Below are positions 26,812-36,188 of a stretch of 64,000 nucleotides of DNA, piece after piece. Position numbers and translations under genes: made by a program. The first letter of the stretch is position 1, and each line of letters begins with the position of its first letter. The notes below the pieces were generated by a model. It saw nothing but the letters and a program-made list of their open reading frames with translations. It did not search any database and had not been told where the DNA came from. Source of the DNA: Clostridia bacterium (lineage in GTDB: Bacteria > Bacillota > Clostridia > Oscillospirales > Acutalibacteraceae); NCBI GenBank assembly GCA_017543285.1, contig JAFYGK010000027.1, forward strand, positions 1 through 64,000, read 5' to 3'.

Positions 26812-26954
26812 AAATATATTACACGATATTTTACCATATACACAGCTTTAATTCAAGCGATTATCATTTATGTTAATTTTTTTCACAAGAATCTTTCTCT
26901 GCTCTCTGGAGTGACCTGTTATCTCAATAAAAATATGTAATATCTTCCTGCGGT

Positions 26955-26988
26955 TTGACATATTATCAATCAGGCGGAGAGTTATACT
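26955..26988 (+). promoter_or_regulatory. spoIIG promoter with 22-bp spacer
   Basis: TTGACA (26955-26960) and TATACT (26983-26988) are separated by 22 bp. The B. subtilis spoIIG promoter is known for exactly this overlong spacer, which makes it depend on phosphorylated Spo0A. No clear 0A box was found upstream. Confidence 0.7.
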
Positions 26989-27052
26989 GAGGACGGATCC
27001 AAAAACAGCGGGAGATAACCGCGCTAGTATTCTCTGTGAAAGGAAACGCGCT

Positions 27053-27964
27053 TTGACAGTATATGTCGATATCCTCATCATAACAAACCTTTTTATCAGC
27101 TTTCTTATCCTGCAGATCACCAACGGTATAATGTCCGGAGGCGCGGGATTCGTCCGGCTGCTGCTCGGCGCTTTTATCGGAGCGCTGTCCTCGCTCATTA
27201 TATTTCTGCCGGAAATGGGCCTTGTGATCTCTCTGCTGCTGAAGGGCGTGTGCGCTGTTTTGATTATTCTGTCTTCATTCGGCTTTTGCGGCATTGCCCG
27301 CTTTATGCGAATGCTTCTTATATTCTTCACCGCCAGTTTTATTTTTGCAGGAGTTTTTTCCGCGCTGTGGCTTTTTGTGCTTCCGGTAGGGCTGCAATAC
27401 CGCAACAGCATTGTCTATCTCGACATCTCCCCTGTCCTTCTTACTGTGTCTGCTGCGGTCTGCTACGGATTGATTTCGCTCGCAGAGCGGCTTTTTTCCA
27501 AAAAACTCTCCGGAGACAGACAGACTGAAATGGTCGTCACCGTCGGCGGAGCTTCCGTCAGACTTAACGGTCTTGTCGACTCGGGCAACCGCCTTCGCGA
27601 CGCTGTAACCGGTCTGCCCTGCGCGGTCGCTGAATATGACAGCATAAAAAGACTTTTTGATGATGACGCCGCCGGGTTTATGAAAAGCGGAGATCTTTCT
27701 CGCGCAGATTTGCTGAACAGATCCTGGGCGAAACGAATACGCCTGATCTCATATGACTCGGTAGGAGGTGAAGGTCTTCTCCCTGCCTTTCGTCCCGATG
27801 AAGTTATGATCGGTGGCAAAAAGGTCAGCTGCATCGTCGCGGTAAAAAACAAATCGCTGTCAAAGGACGGCTGCTGCGCATTGATACCGCCTGAGCTGCT
27901 TTGCGGCGGCGATTTACCGGACAGAGTACATAAAATCAGAAAAAGAAAAGGTGGACAAACATGA
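27053..27964 (+). CDS. spoIIGA: Sporulation sigma-E processing peptidase SpoIIGA
   Basis: The protein has 303 residues from TTG 27053 (GAAAGG upstream). The N-terminal half (about 1-145) is five hydrophobic helices. The C-terminal half is an aspartic-protease-like domain with the key motif LVDSGNRL (catalytic D176), then AVAEYDS and the [13 protein letters not shown] segment. It sits in the septal membrane and removes the pro-sequence of sigma-E in the mother cell. Its stop overlaps the sigE start (ATGA), as in other spore formers. Confidence 0.95.
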   Translation: MTVYVDILIITNLFISFLILQITNGIMSGGAGFVRLLLGAFIGALSSLIIFLPEMGLVISLLLKGVCAVLIILSSFGFCGIARFMRMLLIFFTASFIFAGVFSALWLFVLPVGLQYRNSIVYLDISPVLLTVSAAVCYGLISLAERLFSKKLSGDRQTEMVVTVGGASVRLNGLVDSGNRLRDAVTGLPCAVAEYDSIKRLFDDDAAGFMKSGDLSRADLLNRSWAKRIRLISYDSVGGEGLLPAFRPDEVMIGGKKVSCIVAVKNKSLSKDGCCALIPPELLCGGDLPDRVHKIRKRKGGQT

Positions 27965-28683
27965 AAAACCTCTTAATGATCAGCAGTTTTTTTAATCTTC
28001 GTCTGCCGCGGCTTCTTGACAGGCTGCTGAAAAACCCCGTTCACTACATCAACGGATCCCAGTCGCTTCCTTCTCCTCTGACGCCGGAACAGGAAAAGGA
28101 GATATTTCTGCGCATAGAAAGCGGGGATGAAAGTGCGCGCCGGCCGCTTATTACCCACAATTTGCGTCTGGTTGTCTACATAGCGAGAAAATTCGAATCG
28201 GGCACAACAAACATAGAAGATCTTATCTCCATCGGTACGATCGGTCTAATAAAGGCAGTCAACACATTCTGTCCTTCGCGCAATATAAAGCTCGCAACAT
28301 ATGCCTCGCGCTGCATAGAGAACGAAATCCTTATGCATCTGCGAAAGGCCTCTCAGCTTCACAATGAAATATCCATTGATGAGCCGCTCAACGTCGATTG
28401 GGACGGCAACGAGCTGCTTTTTTCGGATATTCTGGGCAGCGACAGCGATATGGTGGACAGACGACTCGAACAGCAGGCTGAACTTGATATTCTGATGAAG
28501 GCAGTAACCTCTCTGCCGGAACGCGAGCGCGAGATAATGGCGCTTAGATTCGGGCTTTTGGGTAATCGCGAACATACGCAAAAACAGGTTGCCGATCGGC
28601 TCGGCATTTCGCAGAGTTATATATCGCGTCTGGAAAAGCGCATAATAGGCAAACTGAAAACCGAAATAGAAAAGGCCGGCTGA
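27961..28683 (+). CDS. sigE: Sporulation sigma factor SigE
   Basis: The protein has 240 residues. The N-terminal pro-region (about 1-30) ends at the conserved [14 protein letters not shown] segment cut by SpoIIGA. Region 2 contains [13 protein letters not shown] and [14 protein letters not shown]. Region 3 and region 4 (ERERE...[21 protein letters not shown]) give the -35-binding HTH. It directs early mother-cell transcription. The pair spoIIGA-sigE shows that the host belongs to an endospore-forming lineage. Confidence 0.96.
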   Translation: MKNLLMISSFFNLRLPRLLDRLLKNPVHYINGSQSLPSPLTPEQEKEIFLRIESGDESARRPLITHNLRLVVYIARKFESGTTNIEDLISIGTIGLIKAVNTFCPSRNIKLATYASRCIENEILMHLRKASQLHNEISIDEPLNVDWDGNELLFSDILGSDSDMVDRRLEQQAELDILMKAVTSLPEREREIMALRFGLLGNREHTQKQVADRLGISQSYISRLEKRIIGKLKTEIEKAG

Positions 28684-28756
28684 ACCGGATACATCCCGAC
28701 CGCCTGCAGGCAGGGAATCAGGCCGATAGGCTGATATGGCTTTTTATTCACGACGT

Positions 28757-28788
28757 AAAAAGACCCCGAAGGCAATCCTTCGGGGTCT
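28757..28788 (-). terminator. Terminator between sigE and ppdK (serves ppdK)
   Basis: A perfect 12-bp stem (28761-28772 with 28777-28788, loop CAAT) with five T on the minus strand. It may also stop sigE transcription weakly, because the T-run on the plus side is poor. Confidence 0.85.
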
Positions 28789-28836
28789 GGTTTATGAATT
28801 TATTCCGATGGACGATAAACCTGAATCAGATTCAGA

Positions 28837-31470
28837 TCAGTCCTGCTTTGCCTTAATAGCGGCCTGTGCTGCAGCCAGTCTTGCGATCGGTACTCTGAAC
28901 GGCGAGCATGATACATAGTTGAGACCTGCATTGTGGCAGAACTCTACAGAAGAGGGGTCGCCGCCGTGTTCGCCGCAAATACCCAGCTTGATGTCGGGTC
29001 TTGTCTCACGACCGAGCTTGGCAGCCAGTTTAACGAGCTTGCCAACGCCGTCCTGATCGAGCTTTGCGAAGGGATCGGATTCGAAGATCTTCTTCTCATA
29101 GTAGTCGTCGAGGAAGGAGCCTGCATCGTCTCTGGAGAAGCCGAAGGTCATCTGGGTGAGGTCGTTTGTACCGAAGGAGAAGAACTCTGCTTCCTTGGCG
29201 ATCTCGTCGGCTGTGATTGCAGCTCTCGGGATCTCGATCATTGTTCCGACCTTGTAATGCATGTCAAGACCGCTCTGAGCGATGAGCTCGTCAGCTACGC
29301 GAACAACAATATCCTTGACATACTTGAGTTCCTTGACGTCGCCCACGAGCGGGATCATGATCTCGGGAACGATGTTGTACTCGGGATGCTCCTTGGTAAC
29401 TTCAATAGCGGCGTTGATAACTGCTGTTGTCTGCATCTCTGCGATTTCCGGATAGGAAACAGCCAGACGGCAGCCGCGATGACCCATCATCGGGTTGAAC
29501 TCGTGGAGAGAATCAACTACCTGACGGAGTTTCTGAGCTGTCATGCCGAGTTCTTCGGCCAGCTCGGCGATATCCTCTTCCTTATTCGGGAGGAACTCAT
29601 GGAGAGGCGGATCCAGGTAACGGATGGTTACCGGGCGATCCTGCATAACTTCATAGAGAGCCTTAAAGTCGCCCTGCTGATAGGGAAGGATCTTTGCCAG
29701 CGCCTTCTTGCGGGATTCGACATCCTCAGCGACGATCATTTCACGGACAGCCTTTATTCTGTCGCCCTCGAAGAACATATGCTCTGTGCGGCACAGACCG
29801 ATGCCCTCGGCGCCGAAATCGACAGCCTGCTGAGCGTCACGCGGTGTGTCGGCGTTTGTACGGACCTTGAGGGTACGGGCAGCGTCAGCCCATCCCATGA
29901 AGCGGCCGAAATCGCCGGAAATGGAAGCGGAAACCGTCGGGATGGCTTCGCCGTAGATGTTGCCGGTGGAGCCGTCGATGGAGATGTAGTCGCCTTCCTT
30001 GATGGTCTGACCGCCGAGAGTGAAGTACTTGTCTTCCTCAAATACGGTTATATCGCCGCAGCCGGAAACGCAGCATGTACCCATACCGCGGGCAACAACG
30101 GCAGCGTGAGATGTCATACCGCCGCGGACTGTCAGGATACCCTGAGCGGCCGCCATGCCTTCGATATCCTCGGGAGAGGTCTCAAGACGGACAAGAACGA
30201 CCTTTTCGCCGTTTGCTGCCCATGCCTTGGCGTCGTCGGCTGTGAATACGACCTTACCTGTTGCTGCGCCGGGAGAAGCTGCGAGGCCCTTGCCGATGGG
30301 CTTTGCTGCCTTGAGAGCCTTGGCGTCGAACTGCGGATGAAGAACGGCGTCAAGCTGCTTGGGTTCAACTCTGAGAACCGCTTCGTCAGTTGTGATCATT
30401 CCCTCGTCAACGAGGTCGACGGCGATCTTGAGAGCAGCGGCAGCTGTACGCTTGCCGTTTCTTGTCTGGAGCATATAGAGCTTACCGTTTTCGATGGTGA
30501 ACTCCATGTCCTGCATATCTCTGTAGTGGTTTTCGAGACGCTGAGCTGTCTCTGCAAACTGCTTGTAAACATCAGGCATAACATCGGCCAGCTGGTCGAT
30601 TGTCTGCGGTGTGCGAATACCGGCGACAACATCTTCGCCCTGAGCGTTCATAAGGAACTCACCGAAGAGCTTCTTTTCGCCTGTGGCCGGGTCGCGTGTA
30701 AAGGCAACACCCGTGCCGGAGGTATCGCCCATATTGCCGAATACCATGGGCTGTACGTTGACAGCTGTACCCCAGGAGTACGGAATATCGTTCATGCGGC
30801 GATATACGTTTGCGCGGGGGTTATCCCAGGAACGGAAAACAGCTCTGACAGCTTCCATGAGCTGTACCTGAGGATCGGTCGGGAAATCGACGCCTTTTCT
30901 TTCCTTGTAGAAGGCCTTGAAAAGAACTACAAGGTTCTTCATATCGTCGGCGTCCAGCTCGTTGTCGTACTTGACGCCCTTTTCTTCCTTGACCTTGTCG
31001 ATGATCTTCTCAAACTCGGACTTGGGCAGCTCCATAACGACATCGGAGAACATCTGGATGAAGCGGCGATAGCTGTCATATGCAAAACGGGGATTATTTG
31101 ATTTTGCGGAAAGACCTTCAACGACCTCATCGTTAAGACCGAGGTTGAGGATGGTATCCATCATGCCGGGCATAGAAGCTCTCGCGCCGGAACGAACGGA
31201 AACGAGCAGCGGGTTTTGGACGTCGCCGAACTTCTTCTCGTTGATCTTTTCGATCTTGGCGATGTACTCGTTGATCTCTGCCTTGATATCGTCGGCGATC
31301 TGTCTGCCGTCTTCGTAGTAACGCGTGCAGGCTTCGGTTGTAACCGTGAAGCCCTGCGGTACGGGCATGCCGAGATTTGTCATCTCAGCAAGGTTTGCAC
31401 CCTTGCCGCCGAGCAGCTCTCTCATGGAGCCGTTACCCTCTGAAAACAGGTATACGTACTTTTTGCTCAT
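28837..31470 (-). CDS. ppdK: Pyruvate, phosphate dikinase
   Basis: The protein has 877 residues, full length, with GGAGGT upstream. The N-terminal ATP-grasp domain contains GGKGANLAEM and FGNMGDTSGTGVAFTRDP. The swivelling phosphohistidine domain has GGMTSHAAVVARGMG with the catalytic His. The C-terminal PEP/pyruvate barrel includes ...LCRTEHMFF, GHRGCRL and GTNDLTQMTFGFSRDD. It interconverts pyruvate, ATP and phosphate with PEP, AMP and PPi. In Clostridia it often replaces or supplements pyruvate kinase. Codon use is strongly biased, as for a highly expressed gene, which also explains a 722-codon open frame on the opposite strand. Confidence 0.98.
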   Translation of the reverse strand: MSKKYVYLFSEGNGSMRELLGGKGANLAEMTNLGMPVPQGFTVTTEACTRYYEDGRQIADDIKAEINEYIAKIEKINEKKFGDVQNPLLVSVRSGARASMPGMMDTILNLGLNDEVVEGLSAKSNNPRFAYDSYRRFIQMFSDVVMELPKSEFEKIIDKVKEEKGVKYDNELDADDMKNLVVLFKAFYKERKGVDFPTDPQVQLMEAVRAVFRSWDNPRANVYRRMNDIPYSWGTAVNVQPMVFGNMGDTSGTGVAFTRDPATGEKKLFGEFLMNAQGEDVVAGIRTPQTIDQLADVMPDVYKQFAETAQRLENHYRDMQDMEFTIENGKLYMLQTRNGKRTAAAALKIAVDLVDEGMITTDEAVLRVEPKQLDAVLHPQFDAKALKAAKPIGKGLAASPGAATGKVVFTADDAKAWAANGEKVVLVRLETSPEDIEGMAAAQGILTVRGGMTSHAAVVARGMGTCCVSGCGDITVFEEDKYFTLGGQTIKEGDYISIDGSTGNIYGEAIPTVSASISGDFGRFMGWADAARTLKVRTNADTPRDAQQAVDFGAEGIGLCRTEHMFFEGDRIKAVREMIVAEDVESRKKALAKILPYQQGDFKALYEVMQDRPVTIRYLDPPLHEFLPNKEEDIAELAEELGMTAQKLRQVVDSLHEFNPMMGHRGCRLAVSYPEIAEMQTTAVINAAIEVTKEHPEYNIVPEIMIPLVGDVKELKYVKDIVVRVADELIAQSGLDMHYKVGTMIEIPRAAITADEIAKEAEFFSFGTNDLTQMTFGFSRDDAGSFLDDYYEKKIFESDPFAKLDQDGVGKLVKLAAKLGRETRPDIKLGICGEHGGDPSSVEFCHNAGLNYVSCSPFRVPIARLAAAQAAIKAKQD

Positions 31471-31781
31471 ATTTTTACCTCCAAATTTTTTGATTGGATT
31501 GATTGACGTAATACTAACATACGCTTTTAGACCAATATATTATTTATATTATATCAAAAGCGACGGTTTTTTTCCATATTTAAGTGAAAAAAACTTGCAG
31601 AACTTATGCTGTATTTTAATGGTATCAGCAATTCTATTTTAGATAAAATGACAAAACCTTCACAGCAGGCAGACGCGGTGATGCGACATTCCTGCAATTC
31701 ACGCAGAATAATGCGGCAAGGCAGCAATCTTTAATGCGGCGCAGGCAAGACCAACGCCGCATTTCCGCCGGTTGTCAGATT
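31471..31781. other. Intergenic region upstream of ppdK
   Basis: No gene is seen. The minus strand shows GATATAATATAAAT about 80 bp before ppdK, a plausible -10, without a good -35. The part next to 31782 is GC-rich and featureless. Confidence 0.5.
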
Positions 31782-32315
31782 TTATTGTTCGATAAAAGTG
31801 TCCGCGGCTTCTTCTGTCTTTTCAACCGCTTCGGCAGCCTGATCGGCAGCCTGATCGGCAGCCTGGCCGGTATACTCGGCTGCGTCGTAGGCCGTCTGTT
31901 CAACCGCTTCAGCCGTCTGCGCGGCGGCATCCTGAACAGGCTCCTCAACTGCGCCGTAATCGGCGTCGGGATCGTAATAGGGAGAATAGTCGTATGTCTG
32001 CGCCGCAGTTGTCTGGGCATTGTTATCCTGTTCCCTCATGGCTCTGAGAACCGGAACAACTGCATTCGTGATCTTCTGGATGGCAATGCCGATTCCGATA
32101 AGACCGAGGCCGGCGGCATAGTAAATTCCGCTGCCGGAGATCATATAGTTTGCAATTTCGTATTCGTAGCCTTTGACAGGCATTCCAGCGTCAAGAGCAT
32201 TCTTGACATAATCATAGTTTTTAATTGTCGTCCAGACGGCAAACGCGAGAAGGAGCAGTCCGAAGATATAGAGGATTATGCTGTAAAGTGATACTTTTTT
32301 TCTGACCTTTTTCAT
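31782..32315 (-). CDS. Small membrane protein with Ala/Gln/Glu-rich tail
   Basis: The protein has 177 residues from the ATG at 32315 (GAAGGG upstream; the open frame extends to 32417 but lacks a ribosome site there). A basic start (KKVRKKVSL) is followed by two hydrophobic helices (about 8-30 and 62-82). The hydrophilic C-terminal half is rich in Ala, Gln, Glu and Asp, with repeats such as AADQAADQAAEAVEK. It matches no family I know. The tail resembles low-complexity linkers of cell-envelope proteins. Confidence 0.6.
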   Translation of the reverse strand: MKKVRKKVSLYSIILYIFGLLLLAFAVWTTIKNYDYVKNALDAGMPVKGYEYEIANYMISGSGIYYAAGLGLIGIGIAIQKITNAVVPVLRAMREQDNNAQTTAAQTYDYSPYYDPDADYGAVEEPVQDAAAQTAEAVEQTAYDAAEYTGQAADQAADQAAEAVEKTEEAADTFIEQ

Positions 32316-32770
32316 AGCGATCAAATTCCCTTCCGCCCGGTTTTTACGCCGGGATTGATTATTATATACGTGTCCCGAGAAAAAAGACGCAACGTATCCA
32401 TTAGATTTTAAACCCATAAGCGATTAAATACAAGTTAAAAGCAGTGAATTATTTCCACTTTTTCCTCTATGCCGCGGTTTTTTTCTTTAGTTTTACATTT
32501 TATTAATAAACGGCAAACGTCACAATAAAATAATATATTTCAGCACAAATTCGAAGGCGTCCCTCTTCCGGGACGCCTGTCCGGTTTGTAAAGCAGCTTT
32601 GCCTTTATGCCTCCGGATATTTTCCTGGCGCCGGCAGCCTCAGTCGTAACATATTTCCTGATCTGCGCCCCTCTATGTCGGGAAGGACCGCGCAGGGTAC
32701 ATCGAGAGAGGCCTCCCTCCCGTAAAAAATGTGCGCATCCGCCTGGGTCTGCCCGTTAGCCGACCTGCGT
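32316..32770. other. Intergenic region with a hairpin at 32555-32578
   Basis: No gene is seen. AGGCGTCCC (32555-32563) pairs with GGGACGCCT (32570-32578) around TCTTCC, a terminator-like hairpin with a weak T-run. The rest is AT-rich next to 32316-32540 and GC-rich after. Confidence 0.55.
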
Positions 32771-33739
32771 TTATGTCATTCCGTAGGCTATGTACCATCC
32801 GTTTTGCAGATCTTTGACAAACATGGGCGCAATGCCGCCCGGATACCATTTGCTCAAAACGACCGGGTGGTATGTCTCAAGGTCGAAATCCTCCTGATAA
32901 TAGAAATCGACCCTTACGCCGTCGGAAATATCCCCGTCAGCCGTACATTCAACATACCACGGCTTTACCGCGGCGGAATCGTAATAATCGTCAAAGGCCT
33001 TTTTCAGCGTTTGATCGGAAATCGGCTGCGGGTTATCCGTATCTGAATCGTCCGAAATAACGCTGTCTCCTGCGAGCCTTGACAGTCTGAAGCCGCCGCT
33101 TTTCTTTCCCTGAGCGCCCGCAGCCTCGACCAGAGCCTCCATTTTGTCCTCGTTGTTGAGATAATATCCCTTGGGGTCTGCGATATGCAGCAGATATTCT
33201 TCCCCGAGCCTGTCCATGGTGCCGTAAAAATCCCCGTCGAGCGGCTCATAGGGCAGAAATCCGGTCATCTGCAAAAATTCTATCGAGCCGTCCGGGCAGT
33301 AGTAAATACAGCATTCGTCTATGCCGCCGTCGACCGGCTGCTGAAAGCGAAAACGGATAAAAACCTCCTCTATGTTTGCCTCTCCGTTTTCTTCTGTGTA
33401 AAACGGATAAAAACAGACGTCCTTCAGGAAATCGGCAACTCCCCTCTCGCCGCATTTTTTCACAAAGTCCTCATAGGCCCTGTCCAGCGAATCCGATTGC
33501 GGGCAAACGGAGCAGCCGGCGTCTTCGTTGTCGTTGAAGCATACCTGCGAGCTGCGCGTATCGTAAAAAACATAGCAGCAGTTTATGTCGCACTCATGCT
33601 TAAGAAGCTCCTCTGAGAGCTTCAGCATTGTTCCTTTGTCAAAAAAACGCGCAAATTCATCCGGCACGGGATCCGGCGCGCAGGAAACGCACATGACTGA
33701 CAGCATCAGCGCCAGAATAACGTAGGTTATCCTTTTCAT
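32771..33739 (-). CDS. Putative lipoprotein of unknown function
   Basis: The protein has 322 residues from ATG 33739 (GAAAGAGG upstream; a longer frame starts at 33841 without support). The signal peptide MKRITYVILALMLSVMC ends in a lipobox-like VSC with the modified Cys at residue 20. The mature part is rich in Cys (CDINCC, CSVCPQ, CCIYYC), Asp and Tyr, with no domain I recognise. It is probably anchored to the outer face of the membrane. The DUF523 gene lies 14 bp upstream on the same strand. Confidence 0.7.
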   Translation of the reverse strand: MKRITYVILALMLSVMCVSCAPDPVPDEFARFFDKGTMLKLSEELLKHECDINCCYVFYDTRSSQVCFNDNEDAGCSVCPQSDSLDRAYEDFVKKCGERGVADFLKDVCFYPFYTEENGEANIEEVFIRFRFQQPVDGGIDECCIYYCPDGSIEFLQMTGFLPYEPLDGDFYGTMDRLGEEYLLHIADPKGYYLNNEDKMEALVEAAGAQGKKSGGFRLSRLAGDSVISDDSDTDNPQPISDQTLKKAFDDYYDSAAVKPWYVECTADGDISDGVRVDFYYQEDFDLETYHPVVLSKWYPGGIAPMFVKDLQNGWYIAYGMT

Positions 33740-33753
33740 TGTTTTCGCCTCTT

Positions 33754-34242
33754 TCAGTGATCTTTTTTGAGTTTGGAGATACTGCTTTCCCCTATCACCC
33801 ATATTCCGCTGCTCCTCAAGAGGGCCGCGGCAACTCCCCATCCTTCGGTAAGGCCTCCGTCAAATCTGCCGTTGTGGATGATTCCGCTGCCGCAGGAGGG
33901 GCTTCTTTCCTTCATGACGGCAACCAGACAGCCCCTTTTCAGCGCGATTTTCAAAGTCTCATTCGCGCCGTTTACAAATTGTTCGGTTCTGTCCTCGCCG
34001 TCGGAGGTAATCGCTCTGCCGTCTTTCAGCTCGCTCGGGCTTCTCGGAGTCGGCAGTCCTCCGAGACATTCTGGGCAGACGGGCACAAGCTCATATTTTT
34101 CCGACATCGCCGCAACCTCTTCGTTGAGCTTTGATTTTCCGTCGTATCGGCATGGAAATCCGAGCAGACATGCGCTGACGAGGACTGCGGGTTTATCCTT
34201 CTGCCGATTCATGCAGACGCCGGAATCGCCGGTCATTCTCAT
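33754..34242 (-). CDS. DUF523 family protein
   Basis: The protein has 162 residues; the start overlaps the upstream stop (TGATG), and ATGs at 34236 or 34212 are alternatives. Family motifs: VLVSACLLGFPCRYDG, VPVCPECLGGLPTPR and KERSPSCGSG, with several conserved Cys suggesting metal or thiol chemistry. The reaction is not established. In some bacteria DUF523 proteins relate to 2-thiouracil desulfidase. Whether that applies here is open. Confidence 0.85.
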   Translation of the reverse strand: MRMTGDSGVCMNRQKDKPAVLVSACLLGFPCRYDGKSKLNEEVAAMSEKYELVPVCPECLGGLPTPRSPSELKDGRAITSDGEDRTEQFVNGANETLKIALKRGCLVAVMKERSPSCGSGIIHNGRFDGGLTEGWGVAAALLRSSGIWVIGESSISKLKKDH

Positions 34243-35132
34243 CAGCTCCTTTTCGGCGCGGCGGCATCGCGCGCGATTGCCTTCGGTACGGGCAGCAGCA
34301 TTCTCGTGCGGCTCTTGTATTCGGCAAAGCCGGGCTTTTCGCCCTGACGTCTTTCAGCCATGGGTATGCTGACAAACAGGAACATAAGCGTGTTTGCGAG
34401 CGCGCCGGCGCATAGAAACCAATAGGACGGCATAACCGAAACGGCAGACAGCGCAACGCCCCACCACATGAGTATTTCTCCCAGATAGTTGGGGTGGCGC
34501 GAATTTTTCCAAAGGCCGTCGTTTATAAGACCGCCGGTCTTTTGCCTTCTGAACCTGTGCATCTGAGTATCGGATATTGTTTGCAGAACGACCGACCCGA
34601 CCGACATCAGAAAGAAAACGACGCTTCCGATGTTGGAGACGGTTTCATGTCTGAAGACGACGACAGCGGGCAGCACGCAGGCGTAAACTATCAGCGTGGG
34701 GAAAAGATGAATACCGAAAAAGTTTACCGCAAAATAGAACTTCCCTGTTTTTTCGCGCAGCATGGTGTAGCGCCAGTCCTGATGGTTCAAGCCCCCGAAG
34801 GTGTACGCCCAGTTTGCCGTTAGCCTTACTCCCCAGAACCATATCGCGACGATCAGCAGCGCCCGCGCGGACGTCAGTCTTGCGGAAAGCGCAAACGCCG
34901 TCACGATAACTATGGGCTGCACGCTCCAGTAGGGATCGTAGACCGAAGCGTTGCCGAAAATAACGCTGAAGGCAAATACAACGACGGTGGCGGCGATATC
35001 GGCGATGAGAAGATTCAGCCAGTATTCGAAAGGCAGCTTCAGGAAGAAGGCTGTTCCGGCGGCGGCCGCCGCAACGTAAACCATCGTCACAACTAAAAAG
35101 CTTAAGCTGCGGCTTTCCTTTATTCTTTGCAT
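34242..35132 (-). CDS. DUF1295 membrane protein (steroid 5-alpha-reductase-like fold)
   Basis: The protein has 296 residues from ATG 35132 (AGAGG upstream). It has about seven hydrophobic helices. The family core is near the C-terminus: GLWKNSRHPNYLGEILMWWG, followed by an ERR...FAEYKSRT tail. This is the NADPH-binding region shared with 5-alpha-reductases and isoprenylcysteine methyltransferases. The substrate is unknown, probably a lipid. It is transcribed with the DUF523 gene. Confidence 0.85.
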   Translation of the reverse strand: MQRIKESRSLSFLVVTMVYVAAAAAGTAFFLKLPFEYWLNLLIADIAATVVVFAFSVIFGNASVYDPYWSVQPIVIVTAFALSARLTSARALLIVAIWFWGVRLTANWAYTFGGLNHQDWRYTMLREKTGKFYFAVNFFGIHLFPTLIVYACVLPAVVVFRHETVSNIGSVVFFLMSVGSVVLQTISDTQMHRFRRQKTGGLINDGLWKNSRHPNYLGEILMWWGVALSAVSVMPSYWFLCAGALANTLMFLFVSIPMAERRQGEKPGFAEYKSRTRMLLPVPKAIARDAAAPKRS

Positions 35133-35167
35133 GTGTTGTCCTCTTTTCCCCGGCAAAGCCGGCGGGC

Positions 35168-36043
35168 CTATCCTTTTATGATATAAAGCTCGCTCTTCAT
35201 GCCGTTTAATTCTATTATGTTTTGAGCATCCTCTTTGTCAAAGGGTTCGCATGTACTGCCGTTGCGCTCGAAAAAAACAGCGTTGCCTATGCCCTTTTTG
35301 ACGGCGGAGAATTCAATAACCTCCGGCAGAATAATTTTTGAGACGGAATTTATCTGATTTATTCCGACGGCGCCTTTAAACGACCTGCAGTCGATGCTTA
35401 AATCCGTATTGCAGTTGAGCTCCAGTTCTCCGCTGAAGCCGTCTATGATGACGGCGTCCGCCTTGCCGTCAAATTCAAGGTTTTCGCATTCCAAAGAGCC
35501 GATCTTCAGCTCGCCGCAGTTTGCGGCAAGCTCGATATCGCTGACATATTTCCGAGGTATCCCTATGAATACCGACAGGTCCTCTTTGCACCGGGTCTTT
35601 GTCATGTCGCCGGAGAGCAGCAGATTCACGTCCAGCCTGCCTCTGATATCGTCAATTCTGATTTTCAGATCTCTTTGCAGATCGTAAATGAGATCTGACG
35701 CCAGCCGCACGGTCAGTTTTTCGCCGTCATGCGCCGATATTCCGATCTGCTTTGCCGAACCGATTTTGATATCGTAGCGCTTTTTTCCGCTTATATCGTA
35801 TTCGGTGCGGCTTTCATAGATAAAGTCATTGCTGTTCTGTACGGTTTTTTCACCCGTCACAAGCCTGTCGAGAGTCACGCCGAAAAGCCTGGCTATCGCG
35901 GTCAGATTTTCTATATCAGGCATGCCCCTGTCCGTTTCCCATTTTGTGATAGCCTGTCTGGAAACGCCTATTTTCTCGGCCAGTTTCTCCTGTGAAATGC
36001 CCGACTGTGTTCTGTATGTCTTTAATCTTTCTGCAAATGTCAT
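35168..36043 (-). CDS. XRE-family regulator with C-terminal beta-helix (DUF4097-like) domain
   Basis: The protein has 291 residues with GGAGGT upstream. Residues 5-60 are an HTH_3 domain (SGISQEKLAEKIGVSRQAIT, DRGMPDIENLTAIARLFGV). The remaining about 220 residues form short repeating beta segments with Asp/Asn turns (for example ELKIGSLECENLEFDG), like DUF4097 adhesin-type domains. This could be an envelope-stress sensor fused to a repressor, but the protein lacks a membrane helix. Promoter with 17-bp spacing lies at 36098-36126. Confidence 0.8.
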   Translation of the reverse strand: MTFAERLKTYRTQSGISQEKLAEKIGVSRQAITKWETDRGMPDIENLTAIARLFGVTLDRLVTGEKTVQNSNDFIYESRTEYDISGKKRYDIKIGSAKQIGISAHDGEKLTVRLASDLIYDLQRDLKIRIDDIRGRLDVNLLLSGDMTKTRCKEDLSVFIGIPRKYVSDIELAANCGELKIGSLECENLEFDGKADAVIIDGFSGELELNCNTDLSIDCRSFKGAVGINQINSVSKIILPEVIEFSAVKKGIGNAVFFERNGSTCEPFDKEDAQNIIELNGMKSELYIIKG

Positions 36044-36097
36044 GATTTCTTACCTCCGTTTTGCGCCGGCATCAGAAGCCGCCTTTGTTATGCCGCG

Positions 36098-36126
36098 ATT
36101 ATAGGGTATAACTGTTCGCAAAACAA
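36098..36126 (-). promoter_or_regulatory. Promoter of the XRE regulator gene
   Basis: On the minus strand TTGTTT (36121-36126) and TATAAT (36098-36103) are 17 bp apart, about 55 bp before the gene. Confidence 0.65.
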
Positions 36127-36155
36127 GCAATCATCATTGCCAAAAGGCGGATTTT

Positions 36156-36174
36156 ATGCTACTTATCGTAGCAT
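36156..36174 (-). terminator. Hairpin after the GyrI-like gene
   Basis: ATGCTAC-TTATC-GTAGCAT is a 7-bp stem 15 bp after the GyrI-like stop. It has no real T-run, so it is either a weak terminator or an operator for the next promoter. Confidence 0.45.
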
Positions 36175-36188
36175 CTGGGCGAAAAGCA

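Noticed and set aside
26332..26876. Open frames across the tRNA-Leu region
   Set aside because: They read through tRNA, terminator and the tRNA remnant.
28933..31101. A 722-codon open frame on the plus strand
   Set aside because: It is the exact antisense of ppdK, whose biased codon use removes stops on the other strand; no ribosome site and no family match.
31820..31905. CRISPR-like short repeats
   Set aside because: The repeats are adjacent 12-mers inside a coding tail with no spacers.
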